This document shows positions 37,508 to 45,749 of a stretch of 64,000 nucleotides of DNA, in pieces; the stretch's first letter is position 1, and every line of letters begins with the position of its first letter. The stretch is taken from NCBI GenBank assembly GCA_963666755.2, contig CAXXGW010000002.1, positions 1-64,000 of the forward strand. The letters are read 5' to 3'. The notes under the pieces were generated by a model, which saw only the letters and a program-made list of their open reading frames with translations, made no database searches and had not been told where the DNA came from. The position numbers and the translations under genes were made by a program. The stretch comes from CAXXOK01 sp963666755 (lineage in GTDB: Bacteria; Bacillota; Clostridia; Christensenellales; Aristaeellaceae).

Positions 37508-38512
37508 TTACTTGCCCAGCGCCTGAATGGCGGCGATGGTATCGGCGTATTCGGCATACTTGTCATACACCGTTACGGCGATCTTCTTGATTCCGTCCAG
37601 CGCCTCGGGGGTCAGGGTTACTTCCTGCGCGCCCTTGGCCAGGCTCTCGGTGCGGGCTTTGCTCTCGTACTCGTTCCACAGTTTGCGCTCGGTCAGGGAG
37701 GCGTTGTCGGCGGCGGCCTTGATGATGGCCTGATCGTCGGCGCTCAGCGCGTTCCAGGTATCGCCGTTGATGGCGACCCACTCAGGCAGACGGGCATGCT
37801 CGTCCAGCATGAAGTAGGGGGCCACTTCGTAGAAGGTCTGCTCGTAATAGGTGGGCCAGTTGTTCTCAGCGCCGTCGGCCACGCCGGTCTGGATGGCGGC
37901 GTAGATTTCGCTCATGGCCATGGTGCTGGGGTTGCCGCCCATGGCGGTCAGCATGTCGACCAGGCTGCCCAGCATGCGGATGGTCTTGCCTTTGAAGCCG
38001 GACAGATCGGTGATCTTATCCTTGGTGAAGAAGCAACGGGCGCCGCCGTCGTACCAGCACAGGCCGATGATGTTGGCATCCTTGCAGGCCATCAGCATAT
38101 CATCGCCGATTTCGCCGTCCAGCACCTTCCAGTAGTGGTCGTAGTTGGTGTACAGGTAGGGCAGGCACAGCACGTTCAGCTTGTTGCCGTACGCCGCGAA
38201 GGAGGCGCAGCTGGCGCGCACGAGCTGGATATCGCCGTAGGTCAGCTGCTCGATGGTGTCGTTCTCGTTGCCGAGCACGGCGTTGCCATACACGGCCATG
38301 CCGATGCGGCCGCTGGTTTTGTCGTAGATTTCCTGCGCCATGGCCTTGGAGGCCTCGACGGTCGGATAGCCGTCGGCATGGTTATCGGCGTAGATGAGGG
38401 TAAGCTCGCTGCCTTTGAGGTCCAGGGATGCTTTCTTTTCTTCGGCAAGCGCGCCGCTGACGGCCGTCAGCACCATGGCAAGCGCAAGCATAAGACCCAG
38501 GATTTTTTTCAT
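37508..38512 (-). CDS. dctP: TRAP transporter substrate-binding protein (DctP)
   Basis: The 334-residue protein has a Sec signal peptide (KKILGLMLALAMVLTAVSGA, cut near LA-EE) with no lipobox cysteine, then the DctP fold: DGYPTVEASKAMAQEIYDKT, GNENDTIEQLTYGDIQLV, KDLSGFKGKTIRMLGS-like TDLSGFKGKTIRM with the conserved Arg, and GVADGAENNWPTYYEQTFYE. It should capture a uronate and deliver it to DctQM. It is the first gene of the operon behind a strong promoter. Confidence 0.95.
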   Translation of the reverse strand: MKKILGLMLALAMVLTAVSGALAEEKKASLDLKGSELTLIYADNHADGYPTVEASKAMAQEIYDKTSGRIGMAVYGNAVLGNENDTIEQLTYGDIQLVRASCASFAAYGNKLNVLCLPYLYTNYDHYWKVLDGEIGDDMLMACKDANIIGLCWYDGGARCFFTKDKITDLSGFKGKTIRMLGSLVDMLTAMGGNPSTMAMSEIYAAIQTGVADGAENNWPTYYEQTFYEVAPYFMLDEHARLPEWVAINGDTWNALSADDQAIIKAAADNASLTERKLWNEYESKARTESLAKGAQEVTLTPEALDGIKKIAVTVYDKYAEYADTIAAIQALGK

Positions 38513-38560
38513 AGGTGGATCCTCCTCTGTTTTATAACGGTGCCCCCGTTGTTTGACCAG

Positions 38561-38589
38561 ATTGTATCGTTATTTTTCCAAATTGTCAA
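38561..38589 (-). promoter_or_regulatory. uronate operon promoter
   Basis: On the minus strand: TTGACA (38584-38589), a 17-nt spacer and TACAAT (38561-38566), 49 nt before dctP. An inverted CGAATT/AATTCG pair (38592-38597, 38606-38611) and a TTAACG half-site (38596-38601) lie just upstream and could be an operator. Confidence 0.7.
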
Positions 38590-38728
38590 TACGAATTAAC
38601 GAAAAAATTCGACGGAATTTTCACAAGAGAAATTGAGGCCTACGCTGAAATGGTTTTCTTTCCTCATTTTTGACCTGATATTGCATGGTTTGCCGTTCTC
38701 TCCGTGCACCCATCGACGGCTTTTCCGT

Positions 38729-38772
38729 AAAAAGCAGCGCTGCAACCGTTATATTTAACGGTTGCAGCGCTG
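38729..38772 (-). terminator. Rho-independent terminator of the lacI-type gene
   Basis: A perfect 17-bp stem (38735-38751 with 38756-38772), loop TATT, followed on the minus strand by CTTTTTAC. It separates the regulator from dctP. Confidence 0.92.
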
Positions 38773-38786
38773 TTCCCGGCCGGGCT

Positions 38787-39833
38787 TCATTCCCGGTAGC
38801 TGTTGGCGTTCTGCGCCAGCACGATGTTGGTCTGGGTGGTAATTTTGCGCGCGTCGGGCATGCGCCCGTCCAGCACATACTGGGCCAGCGTCTGCACGGC
38901 GGCGTAGCCCTGCTGGTAGGGGTCCTGGTATAAAAGCACGTCGCACCAGCCCTCCTGCAGGGCGCCGATCAGCTCGTTACTGGTGTCGTAGCCCACCAGC
39001 ACCACATCCTTGCGGCCCGTCTGCCGCAGGGCGGAAATCGCCCCCACGGTGCTGGTATAGCCCGTACAGAACACCCCGCTGATGGTAGGCACGGTTTCCA
39101 GCAGCGCCACAAGGCTCTGCGAAGCCAGTTTCTGCTCGGCAAAACACTCGGCGCAGGGGTAGATGCGCATATCCGGAAACGAATCGTGGATGGTTTCGCA
39201 AAAGCCCCCGAAGCGTTCCGAAAACGGCGTGCTCTGCAAAAAATTGCCCAGCACCGTAACCGTGCCCCGGCCACCCAGAAAGCGGCCCAGCAGCGCCGCG
39301 CCCATGCGCCCGGACTGAATGGAATCGTTACCCACAAAGTACAGCCGTTTACTGTTCACGCAGTCAGTGTTAAAGGTAATCACCGGCAGGCCCGCCTCGG
39401 CAATGCGGTTGATCTGCTGGGCGATGTGCGGCCCCGCGGAATTGATCGCCACGCCCTGATAGGCCGTAAGGTCGAGCTTTTGCAGCGTTTCGACCTCCAT
39501 GGCCTGTTTTTGCAGGGGGTAGCGGATCAGCTCCACCTCCACGCCAAAATCGCTCAAATCCCGCTCCGCGTCACGGATGCCGGCGGTAATGGGCAGGTAA
39601 AACAGCACGGGCTGCTCAGGGTACACCATGGCCAGCCGGATGGAGGCCATGCGCCGCAGGGCGTTGGCAAACGGATTGGGGATGTACCCCAGCTCCCGGG
39701 CGACGGTCAGCACCTTCTCCTTGGTGGCGGGGCGCACGCCCGGCCGATCCTTGAGCGCGCGATCCACCGTGCCGATGCTGGTAGCCGCCAGCTCCGCAAT
39801 CTGTTTCAGGGTCACGCGCCTGTTCTGCGACAT
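38787..39833 (-). CDS. LacI family transcriptional regulator
   Basis: The 348-residue protein starts with the LacI-type helix-turn-helix and hinge (VTLKQIAELAATSIGTVDRA, then RPGVRPATKEKVLTVARELG and YIPNPFANAL), followed by a periplasmic-binding-protein-like sensor domain. It lies immediately upstream of the uronate TRAP operon in the same direction but with its own promoter and terminator, so it most likely controls that operon in response to a uronate or pathway intermediate. The hinge reads IPNPFANALRRM, somewhat unlike the classic LacI hinge. Confidence 0.9.
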   Translation of the reverse strand: MSQNRRVTLKQIAELAATSIGTVDRALKDRPGVRPATKEKVLTVARELGYIPNPFANALRRMASIRLAMVYPEQPVLFYLPITAGIRDAERDLSDFGVEVELIRYPLQKQAMEVETLQKLDLTAYQGVAINSAGPHIAQQINRIAEAGLPVITFNTDCVNSKRLYFVGNDSIQSGRMGAALLGRFLGGRGTVTVLGNFLQSTPFSERFGGFCETIHDSFPDMRIYPCAECFAEQKLASQSLVALLETVPTISGVFCTGYTSTVGAISALRQTGRKDVVLVGYDTSNELIGALQEGWCDVLLYQDPYQQGYAAVQTLAQYVLDGRMPDARKITTQTNIVLAQNANSYRE

Positions 39834-39877
39834 AGGGATACAACCTCCAGCCTGTGTACGCGATTTGTATTAACGGT

Positions 39878-39906
39878 ATCATACCACATGGATAAAAATT
39901 TGTACA
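39878..39906 (-). promoter_or_regulatory. promoter of the lacI-type gene, with flanking half-sites
   Basis: On the minus strand: TGTACA (39901-39906), a 17-nt spacer and extended -10 TGG-TATGAT (39878-39883). TTAACG (39870-39875) and CGTTAA (39912-39917) flank it in inverted orientation with centres 42 bp apart; another TTAACG is at 39950-39955. Confidence 0.55.
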
Positions 39907-40441
39907 GCTTTCGTTAATTTTACGGTTTTTGGTGCCGCACATGTATTTTTTAACGGTTTTTCGGAAAACAGCAACCCTTTCGCCGGAATATTACCCGACT
40001 TTTCCCGTCTGTTTTTCAATTTCTTCCAAGTGCGCTGCACCCATGGACGGTGCGCGCCGCCCGGATGGAACGAACAGCAGAAATAAGGATCGGCCCAAAC
40101 GGATTTCTTTGATATCCTATTGCGCTGCGAAAAACAGCGTATCAATGTATCAGGGTATCCAAAGGAGCGGGCGAGGTGTGCGCTTTAAGCGTTGTTTCGC
40201 CCGTTGCATGAAATTGAATCCCATTCAATAAATGCATCTCATTGCATGCCATGGAATGAGATTGTGGGACGACATTCTGATCTTCTATTATTTAATAATG
40301 AAGCAAGCAACCGGACAGGCATCGAGCGGGCTTCAATATAATCCAACACCACAGCAGATTTCCTGCCTCTCATGCTGGATTCAATGCCTGTCACACGCCA
40401 TGAATCTTACCGAGTGCCTTGCACGGAAACGCAAAACAGGG
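39907..40441. other. AT-rich intergenic region with palindromes, no gene seen
   Basis: This ~535-bp gap is AT-richer than its surroundings (about 40% GC at 40261-40320). It contains TTGAATCCCATTCAA (40213-40227) and a 13-bp inverted repeat with one mismatch, ATCTCATTGCATG and CATGGAATGAGAT, around 40236-40262. Open frames in it start without binding sites and lack family features. Confidence 0.5.
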
Positions 40442-41305
40442 CTATTGATTTCTCATTTTTACCGTGGCTGTTGCTTTTGGCGTGGCTGTCGCTTCAGCGG
40501 CGGCCACAGTCGCCGGGGTTGCAGTCGCTGCGACTGTTGCATCCGCCTTGGGCGTACCCGTCGGCTGCGCGTCGGTGGTCGGCGCGGGGGTGGACGTGGC
40601 TTCCGGCGTCGCGGTAGGGGCGTCGCCGTTGGCATCCAGATGCAGCAGCTCCGAAACGGTTACCAGCGTATAGCCCTCCGCCTGCAGCGCCGGGATCAGC
40701 TGCTCAAGGCAGCGGTAATCCTTGGCATTGGTGTGGAAAAGCAGGATGCTGCCGTTGCGGGTCTTTTTCAGCGCCTCGTCCGGGTCGGTTTCGCTCACAT
40801 CCCACAGGATCAGCGTATGGTAGCCCAGCTTGTACAGCTCCCGCCCCACGCGGGAGGAGCCGCCGTTTTCCCCCAGCGTGCCGTAGGGCGGGCGCAGGAT
40901 GGTCAGCGGATATTCGTACCCCAGCGCGGCGTTCAGGCGCTTTTGCATGGTTCTGACTTCGGTGCCGATCTGGTACCCGTCCAGCTTGGTCAGCTTGCGG
41001 TGGTTGTTGGTGTGGTTGCCGATTTCGTGGCCGCTGTCCACCACGCGCTGCCACAGGTCGCGGTCGCTTTCGAGAATCCGCTTGCCAACCGGGAACAGCG
41101 TAATGCGCGCGCCGGTCTGGTCGCACAGGTCCAGTATCTGGGCCAGTATCGCGGTGTTGAACATATCGTCCACGGTAACGGCCACGCGTTTTTCGTCGCG
41201 GGAGCCGTTACGGTAGGTGTGCGCCGAGTAATACGCGCCCGCCGCGCTGGGCAGGGCCAGCAGCAGGGCCACGAGGCAAATCAGGCACCGGCGGTACAGT
41301 CGCAT
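40442..41305 (-). CDS. secreted polysaccharide deacetylase (NodB domain)
   Basis: The ATG at 41305 (MRLYRRCLICLVALLLALPS) has GGAGGGG 9 nt upstream; the ATG at 41323 overlaps that site. A signal peptide leads a NodB-type CE4 domain with KRVAVTVDD (metal Asp and catalytic Asp), SGHEIGNHTNNH (metal His pair), ILRPPYGT and SILLFHT. The C-terminal ~60 residues are Ala/Thr/Pro-rich with no domain. It probably removes acetyl groups from cell-wall or surface glycan. The gene is alone. It is 287 aa. Confidence 0.88.
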   Translation of the reverse strand: MRLYRRCLICLVALLLALPSAAGAYYSAHTYRNGSRDEKRVAVTVDDMFNTAILAQILDLCDQTGARITLFPVGKRILESDRDLWQRVVDSGHEIGNHTNNHRKLTKLDGYQIGTEVRTMQKRLNAALGYEYPLTILRPPYGTLGENGGSSRVGRELYKLGYHTLILWDVSETDPDEALKKTRNGSILLFHTNAKDYRCLEQLIPALQAEGYTLVTVSELLHLDANGDAPTATPEATSTPAPTTDAQPTGTPKADATVAATATPATVAAAEATATPKATATVKMRNQ

Positions 41306-41414
41306 GGCGGTTATCCCCTCCATCCCCTTGCGCGCCGCACGCAGTTCTGCGCGCCCCTACCCTTTCGCCCCGCGCACGGCGGATTCCTGCCGCGTTAAAA
41401 AACAGCGCGCGCCA

Positions 41415-41442
41415 TTGACAGGCGCGCCGCACCCGGTATAAT
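41415..41442 (+). promoter_or_regulatory. rubredoxin promoter
   Basis: Both hexamers match consensus: TTGACA (41415-41420), a 16-nt spacer and TATAAT (41437-41442). Confidence 0.8.
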
Positions 41443-41537
41443 GGAATTAAACGGAAATCGCGGCGCCTCCCGGTGTTTCAACCGCCGCAAACCGGTGTAT
41501 CTTCTTCACAGGATTTAAACAAGGAGGGGTTTGGCAC

Positions 41538-41696
41538 ATGAAACAGTACGTATGCAGCGTATGCGGCTACATCTACGACGAGGCCGCCGGTATCCCCGAC
41601 GATGGCATCGCCCCCGGCACCCTGTGGGATCAGCTCCCCGAGGATTGGGTCTGCCCCCTGTGCGGCGCGGCCAAATCGGAATTCGAAGCGCAGTAA
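41538..41696 (+). CDS. rubredoxin
   Basis: A 52-residue protein starts at the ATG at 41538, 8 nt after AAGGAGGGG. It has both iron knuckles: YVCSVCGYIYD (Cys6, Cys9) and WVCPLCGAAKSEF (Cys39, Cys42), with the usual DDGIAPGTLWDQLPEDW between them. Rubredoxin is a one-electron carrier of anaerobes, often serving oxygen or peroxide detoxification. It is monocistronic with a consensus promoter, so probably highly expressed. No partner reductase or rubrerythrin is nearby. Confidence 0.97.
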   Translation: MKQYVCSVCGYIYDEAAGIPDDGIAPGTLWDQLPEDWVCPLCGAAKSEFEAQ

Positions 41697-41726
41697 CCCC
41701 GCGGCGGCACAGCCCGCCCGCTGGCA

Positions 41727-41938
41727 AAGCCCGCGGCCTACGCCGCGGGCTTCAGCCTGCTGAAAAAGGCCATCTGCTTTGTCGCCTGCACCGGATCAGG
41801 GCGGTCACGTACGTTCGTGTACGCTCCCGCCAAGATCCGGTTTGGCTTCGCGCATCTGAACCTTATTGAGCAGGCTGTATACCAGCTTCTTTATAGGTTT
41901 GTCAACGGCCTGAAGCCCGCGACCTACGCCGCGGGCTT
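41727..41938 (-). repeat. family C element, copy 1, inside a duplicated terminator hairpin
   Basis: About 160 bp of family C sequence (41753-41912) is bracketed by two copies of the same 26-bp terminator-like palindrome, AAGCCCGCGGCCTACGCCGC and its last six bases, at 41727-41752 and 41913-41938 (25 of 26 identical). Relative to the copy at 52.3 kb it is inverted. Its ends read CAGCCTGCTGAAAAAGGCC and, at the other end, GTCAACGGCCTG. No coding capacity is seen. Confidence 0.85.
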
Positions 41939-41987
41939 TGCCGTGCCCAGGCAAACCTCCGCCCCAAGCCCGGTCGTCAGCCCACCC

Positions 41988-42016
41988 TTGCACAAACAGC
42001 CTGCGCACGGTATAAT
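41988..42016 (+). promoter_or_regulatory. azlCD promoter
   Basis: TTGCAC (41988-41993), a 17-nt spacer and TATAAT (42011-42016), 36 nt before the azlC start. Confidence 0.7.
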
Positions 42017-42051
42017 ACCAACCAATATCCGTAGCGGAGGTGAGCCCGGCT

Positions 42052-42771
42052 TTGAAAACCCTGCGTTTCGCGGCCAAGCAGATCGCGCCGGTGGTGTTTG
42101 CCTACCTGTTTGTGGGGCTGGCCAGCGGCCTGCTTTTACATAAGGCGGGCTACGGCACGGTGTGGGCGTTCCTGTCGGCGCTGTTCATCTACGCCGGCTC
42201 CATGCAGATTGTGATGGTCACGCTGATGACCTCCGGCGCGCCGCTGTACCTGGTGGCTGCCATGACGCTGCTGATTAACGCCCGGCACATTTTTTACGGC
42301 ATCAGCTTTGTAGACGAGTTTCGCGCCATCGGGCGGCGCAAGGGCTGCGCGTGGATGTACCCCTACATGGCCCTGACCCTGACGGACGAAACCTACTCCC
42401 TGTTGTGCGCCCTGAAAACCCCCGACACGCTGGATCGCGGCCGGGTGGAGTTTGCCATGCTCGCCATGTGCCACCTTCTGTGGATTGCCAGTTGCACCGC
42501 CGGTGCGCTGATCGGCGGGATGCTCCCGGTGGATTTTGCCGGCATCGAGTTTTCCGCCACGGCGCTGTTTGTGGCGGTGGTCGTCAACCAGTGGCGGGAG
42601 GCCGCCTCCCACGTGCCCGCGCTCGTGGGGCTTGCCAGCGCGCTGCTGTTCTACCTGCTGCTGGGGCCGGATCAGATGATCCTCCCGGCGCTCAGCGCAA
42701 GCGTGGTCGCCCTCGCGCTGCTCAAAGACCGCATTGCCATGCGCAAGCCGGAGGCCAACGATGAATGTTGA
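42052..42771 (+). CDS. azlC: AzlC family branched-chain amino acid exporter subunit
   Basis: The TTG at 42052 (M-KTLRFAAKQIAPVV) is 11 nt from GGAGG; an in-frame GTG at 42040 overlaps that site. The 239-residue membrane protein carries the AzlC signature: APVVFAYLFVGLASGLLLHK, FIYAGSMQIVMVTLM, LINARHIFYGISFVDEF and LTDETYSLLC. With AzlD it exports branched-chain amino acids or similar compounds. Its end overlaps azlD by 11 bp. Confidence 0.93.
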   Translation: MKTLRFAAKQIAPVVFAYLFVGLASGLLLHKAGYGTVWAFLSALFIYAGSMQIVMVTLMTSGAPLYLVAAMTLLINARHIFYGISFVDEFRAIGRRKGCAWMYPYMALTLTDETYSLLCALKTPDTLDRGRVEFAMLAMCHLLWIASCTAGALIGGMLPVDFAGIEFSATALFVAVVVNQWREAASHVPALVGLASALLFYLLLGPDQMILPALSASVVALALLKDRIAMRKPEANDEC

Positions 42772-43093
42772 ACTGCGTACCGCGGCGATCGTGGGCGTGA
42801 TCGCGCTGATGACCTGGATCACCCGCGCCCTGCCTTACCTGCTGTTTTCCCGCAAGGGGCCGCCTCGGCTGGTCGCCTATCTTGGCGGGGCGCTGCCCGC
42901 CGCCATCATGGTCATTTTGGTAGTGTACTGTCTGCGCAACACCGCCTGGACGCTGCCGCCGCACGGCGCGCCGGAGCTGATAGCCGTATTGGTGGTGGCA
43001 GGGTTGCAGGCATGGCGGCGCAACACCATCCTGAGCATCTTCGCGGGCACAGCGGTGTACATGCTGCTGATCCGCACGGTGTTTCCCCTGTAA
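42761..43093 (+). CDS. azlD: AzlD family small exporter subunit
   Basis: The ATG at 42761 lies inside the end of azlC, giving a 110-residue, four-helix protein with MTWITRALPYLLFSRKGPP, YLGGALPAAIMVILVVYCLR and RRNTILSIFAGTAVYMLLIR, the usual AzlD motifs. It forms the exporter with AzlC. Confidence 0.92.
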   Translation: MNVELRTAAIVGVIALMTWITRALPYLLFSRKGPPRLVAYLGGALPAAIMVILVVYCLRNTAWTLPPHGAPELIAVLVVAGLQAWRRNTILSIFAGTAVYMLLIRTVFPL

Positions 43094-43096
43094 AGA

Positions 43097-43246
43097 TAAA
43101 CCTCTTACAGGCTTCCAACCAAGCCTGCTCAAAAAGGTCTGGATGCGCGAAGTCTAGCCGCATAAGGGCGGGAGCGTACACGGACGGACGCGACCGCCCT
43201 TTGCGGCATGGGCGACAAAGCAGACGGGCCTTTTTCAGCAGGCTGC
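43097..43246 (+). repeat. family C element, copy 2
   Basis: This copy follows azlD directly. It has the inverted ends AGCCTGCTCAAAAAGG (43122-43137) and CCTTTTTCAGCAGGCT (43229-43244) and the internal stem GCCGCATAAGGGCGG / CCGCCCTTTGCGGC around the conserved GGGAGCGTACACGGAC. A terminator hairpin follows on its right. Unlike the other two copies, no duplicate hairpin is seen on its left. Confidence 0.8.
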
Positions 43247-43251
43247 ACGGC

Positions 43252-43289
43252 CCCCGAACCGCCTCCCGCGACGGTTCGGGGCTTTTTTT
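43252..43289 (+). terminator. Rho-independent terminator after azlD and family C copy 2
   Basis: CCCCGAACCG (43252-43261) pairs with CGGTTCGGGG (43272-43281), followed by C and seven T. Confidence 0.9.
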
Positions 43290-43332
43290 GCGCACTCTGG
43301 CCGTGCGCAGGCGCAACTTACCCGTGCAGCCC

Positions 43333-43361
43333 TTGCCTCCACGCCTTGTTTGCCGTATGCT
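43333..43361 (+). promoter_or_regulatory. promoter of the ABC exporter genes
   Basis: TTGCCT (43333-43338), a 17-nt spacer and TATGCT (43356-43361), 82 nt before the ATPase start. Confidence 0.5.
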
Positions 43362-43442
43362 GGGGATGTCGTACGGCGGTCGAACCGCCCTTGCACCCCC
43401 GGGCACTCGCGTGCCGGGCAGACCAACCGCAGAGGTGAGCAT

Positions 43443-44291
43443 ATGATTACCGTGGAGAACCTTTCCTTCAGCTACACCCGCAACCCCTTCCTGCACAACG
43501 TGAACTTTACCGTGCCGGACGGGCAGATTCTGGGCTTCCTTGGGCCTTCCGGTGCGGGCAAGAGCACGCTGCAAAAAATCCTGATCGGCATGCTGCAGGG
43601 CTACGGCGGCAGCGTAACCGTGGACGGGCGGGAGGTCAAGGCGCAGGGCAAGTCGCTGTACGAGCGCATCGGCGTGGTGTTCGAGTTTCCCACCCTGTAT
43701 GAAAAGCTGACCGCGCGGCAAAACCTGGCCTTCTTCGGCTCGCTGTACGCGCAAACCCCGCGCGACTCGCAGGCACTGCTGGCCGCCGTGGGGCTGGGCC
43801 CGAGTGCCGACCAGCGCGTAAGCGAGTTCTCCAAGGGCATGAAAACGCGGCTCAACTTCATCAAATCGCTTTTGCAGGACCCGCAGTACCTGTTCCTGGA
43901 CGAACCGACCAGCGGGCTGGACCCCACCAACGCACAGGTGATTAAAGAAATGATCCTTGCGGAGAAGGCGATGGGCAAGACCGTGCTGCTGACCACCCAT
44001 AACATGCAGGACGCGGCGGAGCTGTGCGACCGCGTGGCCTTCCTGGTGGACGGCGAGCTGCGCGCGCTGGACACGCCCCGCAACTTTACCCTGCGCAACG
44101 GCGGGCGCACCGTCAGCTATACCTACCGCGAAGGCGAGGCGGAGCAAACGGGCGAAAGCGACCTGCTTCACACCGGGGCCGACGCGCTGCTGGCCCGGCT
44201 GGTTGCCGAAAACCGCCTGACCACCATCCACAGCCATGAGCAGACGCTCGGGGATGTGTTTATGGACGTAACGGGGAGGGTGCTGGCATGA
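43443..44291 (+). CDS. ABC transporter ATP-binding protein
   Basis: The 282-residue protein has Walker A GPSGAGKST (about 34-42), the Q-loop region GVVFEFPTLYEKLT (Glu at the usual Gln), an atypical signature FSKGMKTRL in place of LSGGQ, Walker B YLFLDEPTSGLDP and the switch TTHNM. A C-terminal ~70-residue extension follows, as in drug/lipid exporter ATPases (CcmA/ABC-2 type). It is the first of three overlapping genes forming an exporter of unknown substrate. Confidence 0.9.
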   Translation: MITVENLSFSYTRNPFLHNVNFTVPDGQILGFLGPSGAGKSTLQKILIGMLQGYGGSVTVDGREVKAQGKSLYERIGVVFEFPTLYEKLTARQNLAFFGSLYAQTPRDSQALLAAVGLGPSADQRVSEFSKGMKTRLNFIKSLLQDPQYLFLDEPTSGLDPTNAQVIKEMILAEKAMGKTVLLTTHNMQDAAELCDRVAFLVDGELRALDTPRNFTLRNGGRTVSYTYREGEAEQTGESDLLHTGADALLARLVAENRLTTIHSHEQTLGDVFMDVTGRVLA

Positions 44292-45007
44292 GCGCGTCGC
44301 TGCAACGCAACCCGGGCGGCAACCTGCGCCGTTTCGGCCGCCTCGCCAGGGCGGAGCTGGGCTTCGCCGCGCGTTATGGAATCCTGCCGCTGTACGGCGT
44401 GATCGCCGTGATCTATCTGGCGCTGCTGTCGGCTATCGCACCCGCGGCGCGCCCCTCCGCGGGCGGGGTCATCGCCCTGACCGACCCGGCGGCGATGGGC
44501 CTGTTCTTCATGGGCGCGATCATCCTGCTGGAAAAAAGCCAGCGTGTGCACTGGGCGCTGGCCGCCTCGCCCGTACGGGTGGGGGAATACGTCGCTGCCA
44601 AGGTGCTGGCGCTGTTCTGCGCCGGGCTGCCCGTGGGGCTGCTTGTGGCGGTGTACGCGGGGCTGCCGCTGGGCAGCTCGGCCCTCTCGCTTGCACTCAG
44701 CTCAGCGCTGTTCACGCTGCTGGGGCTGTGGCTCGCCGCCGAAAGCGGCAGCCTGAACCAGTTCCTGCTGCTGACCATCCCGGTGGAGCTGGTGGCGTTT
44801 GTGCCCGCGATGTTCTACTGGTACGGCGCGCTCACTTCGCCGCTGTGGCTGCTGAACCCGGGGGTGGCAACGCTGGCGCTGTTTACGCAGCCCGCGGCAC
44901 GCTGGCCCGCGGCGGCCCTGTCGCTGCTGTGCTGGAACGCCGTGGCCTACGGCTTCTGCCGCCGCGCGGTGGGGAAGTTCCTCAACCGGTTGGGAGGGAG
45001 CAAATGA
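44288..45007 (+). CDS. ABC-2-like membrane permease, first subunit
   Basis: The 239-residue protein has six predicted membrane segments (GILPLYGVIAVIYLALLS, AAMGLFFMGAIILLEKSQRV, VLALFCAGLPVGLLVAVYAG, FLLLTIPVELVAFVPAMFYW and others). The EKSQRVHWALAASPVRVGEY segment resembles fluoroquinolone/ABC-2 export permeases. It overlaps both neighbours by 4 bp, so it is part of the same translational unit. Confidence 0.8.
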   Translation: MSASLQRNPGGNLRRFGRLARAELGFAARYGILPLYGVIAVIYLALLSAIAPAARPSAGGVIALTDPAAMGLFFMGAIILLEKSQRVHWALAASPVRVGEYVAAKVLALFCAGLPVGLLVAVYAGLPLGSSALSLALSSALFTLLGLWLAAESGSLNQFLLLTIPVELVAFVPAMFYWYGALTSPLWLLNPGVATLALFTQPAARWPAAALSLLCWNAVAYGFCRRAVGKFLNRLGGSK

Positions 45008-45723
45008 TGAAAACCGTGATGGCGGCTTTCCGGCAATTCCTGAGCGCCATCGGGCGGGACGCGATGCTGGCCGCCTGCCTTGCGATGCCCCTGCCCATGG
45101 CCGCGCTGCTGCGCTGGGGCGTGCCCGCGCTGGAAGGCGCGCTGCTGCCCACGCTGGGCACGGCACACGTACTGGCCCCGTACTACGGGCTGATCGACCT
45201 GTTCCTGTCCATGATGGTCCCGCTGATGTTCTGCTTTGCGGGCGTGATGGTGATACTGGAGGAGCTGGACGACGGCACCGCCCGTTACCTGATGGTGACA
45301 CCGCTGGGCCGCAGGGGCTATCTGGTTTCCCGGCTAGTGATCCTGACGGCCCTCTCCGCCGTGTACGATGTGGCGCTGCTGGCCGGGTTCTCGCTTTCGG
45401 GCATGGCGCTGTGGCTGAACGTGCTGTGCGCGCTGGTGAACGCGCTGGTGAGCGTAAGCGTGGCGATGCTGGTGGTAGGACTGGCCAGAAACAAGGTGGA
45501 AGGCATGGCCCTGATTAAGCTGAGCGGGTTTTTCCTGCTGGGGTATCTGGGCGCGTATTTCCTGCAAACGCCGCTGGCGTATGTGGCAGGGGTACTGCCG
45601 GGCTACTGGCTGGGGCGCATGGTGTTGGAACAGAACGGGGTCTGGGCATTGCCCGCGGCGGTTGTCGCCTGCGTATGGATCGGGCTGTTCTACCGGCGGT
45701 TTGACCGGAAAATTTCCTCTTAA
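45004..45723 (+). CDS. ABC-2-like membrane permease, second subunit
   Basis: The ATG at 45004 overlaps the previous stop (ATGATGA), after GGGAGGGAG. The 239-residue protein again has six membrane segments and the ABC-2 type motif EELDDGTARYLMVTPLGRRGYL. It is a second permease, so the complex is probably a heterodimeric exporter. A longer frame begins upstream but overlaps the preceding gene in a shadow frame. Confidence 0.8.
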   Translation: MMKTVMAAFRQFLSAIGRDAMLAACLAMPLPMAALLRWGVPALEGALLPTLGTAHVLAPYYGLIDLFLSMMVPLMFCFAGVMVILEELDDGTARYLMVTPLGRRGYLVSRLVILTALSAVYDVALLAGFSLSGMALWLNVLCALVNALVSVSVAMLVVGLARNKVEGMALIKLSGFFLLGYLGAYFLQTPLAYVAGVLPGYWLGRMVLEQNGVWALPAAVVACVWIGLFYRRFDRKISS

Positions 45724-45749
45724 AGCAATAGGGGGAAGCAAACCCCCGT

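Noticed and set aside
41727..41938. Family C copies as ordinary insertion sequences
   Set aside because: At about 160 bp with no open frame they cannot encode a transposase; at most they are non-autonomous elements.
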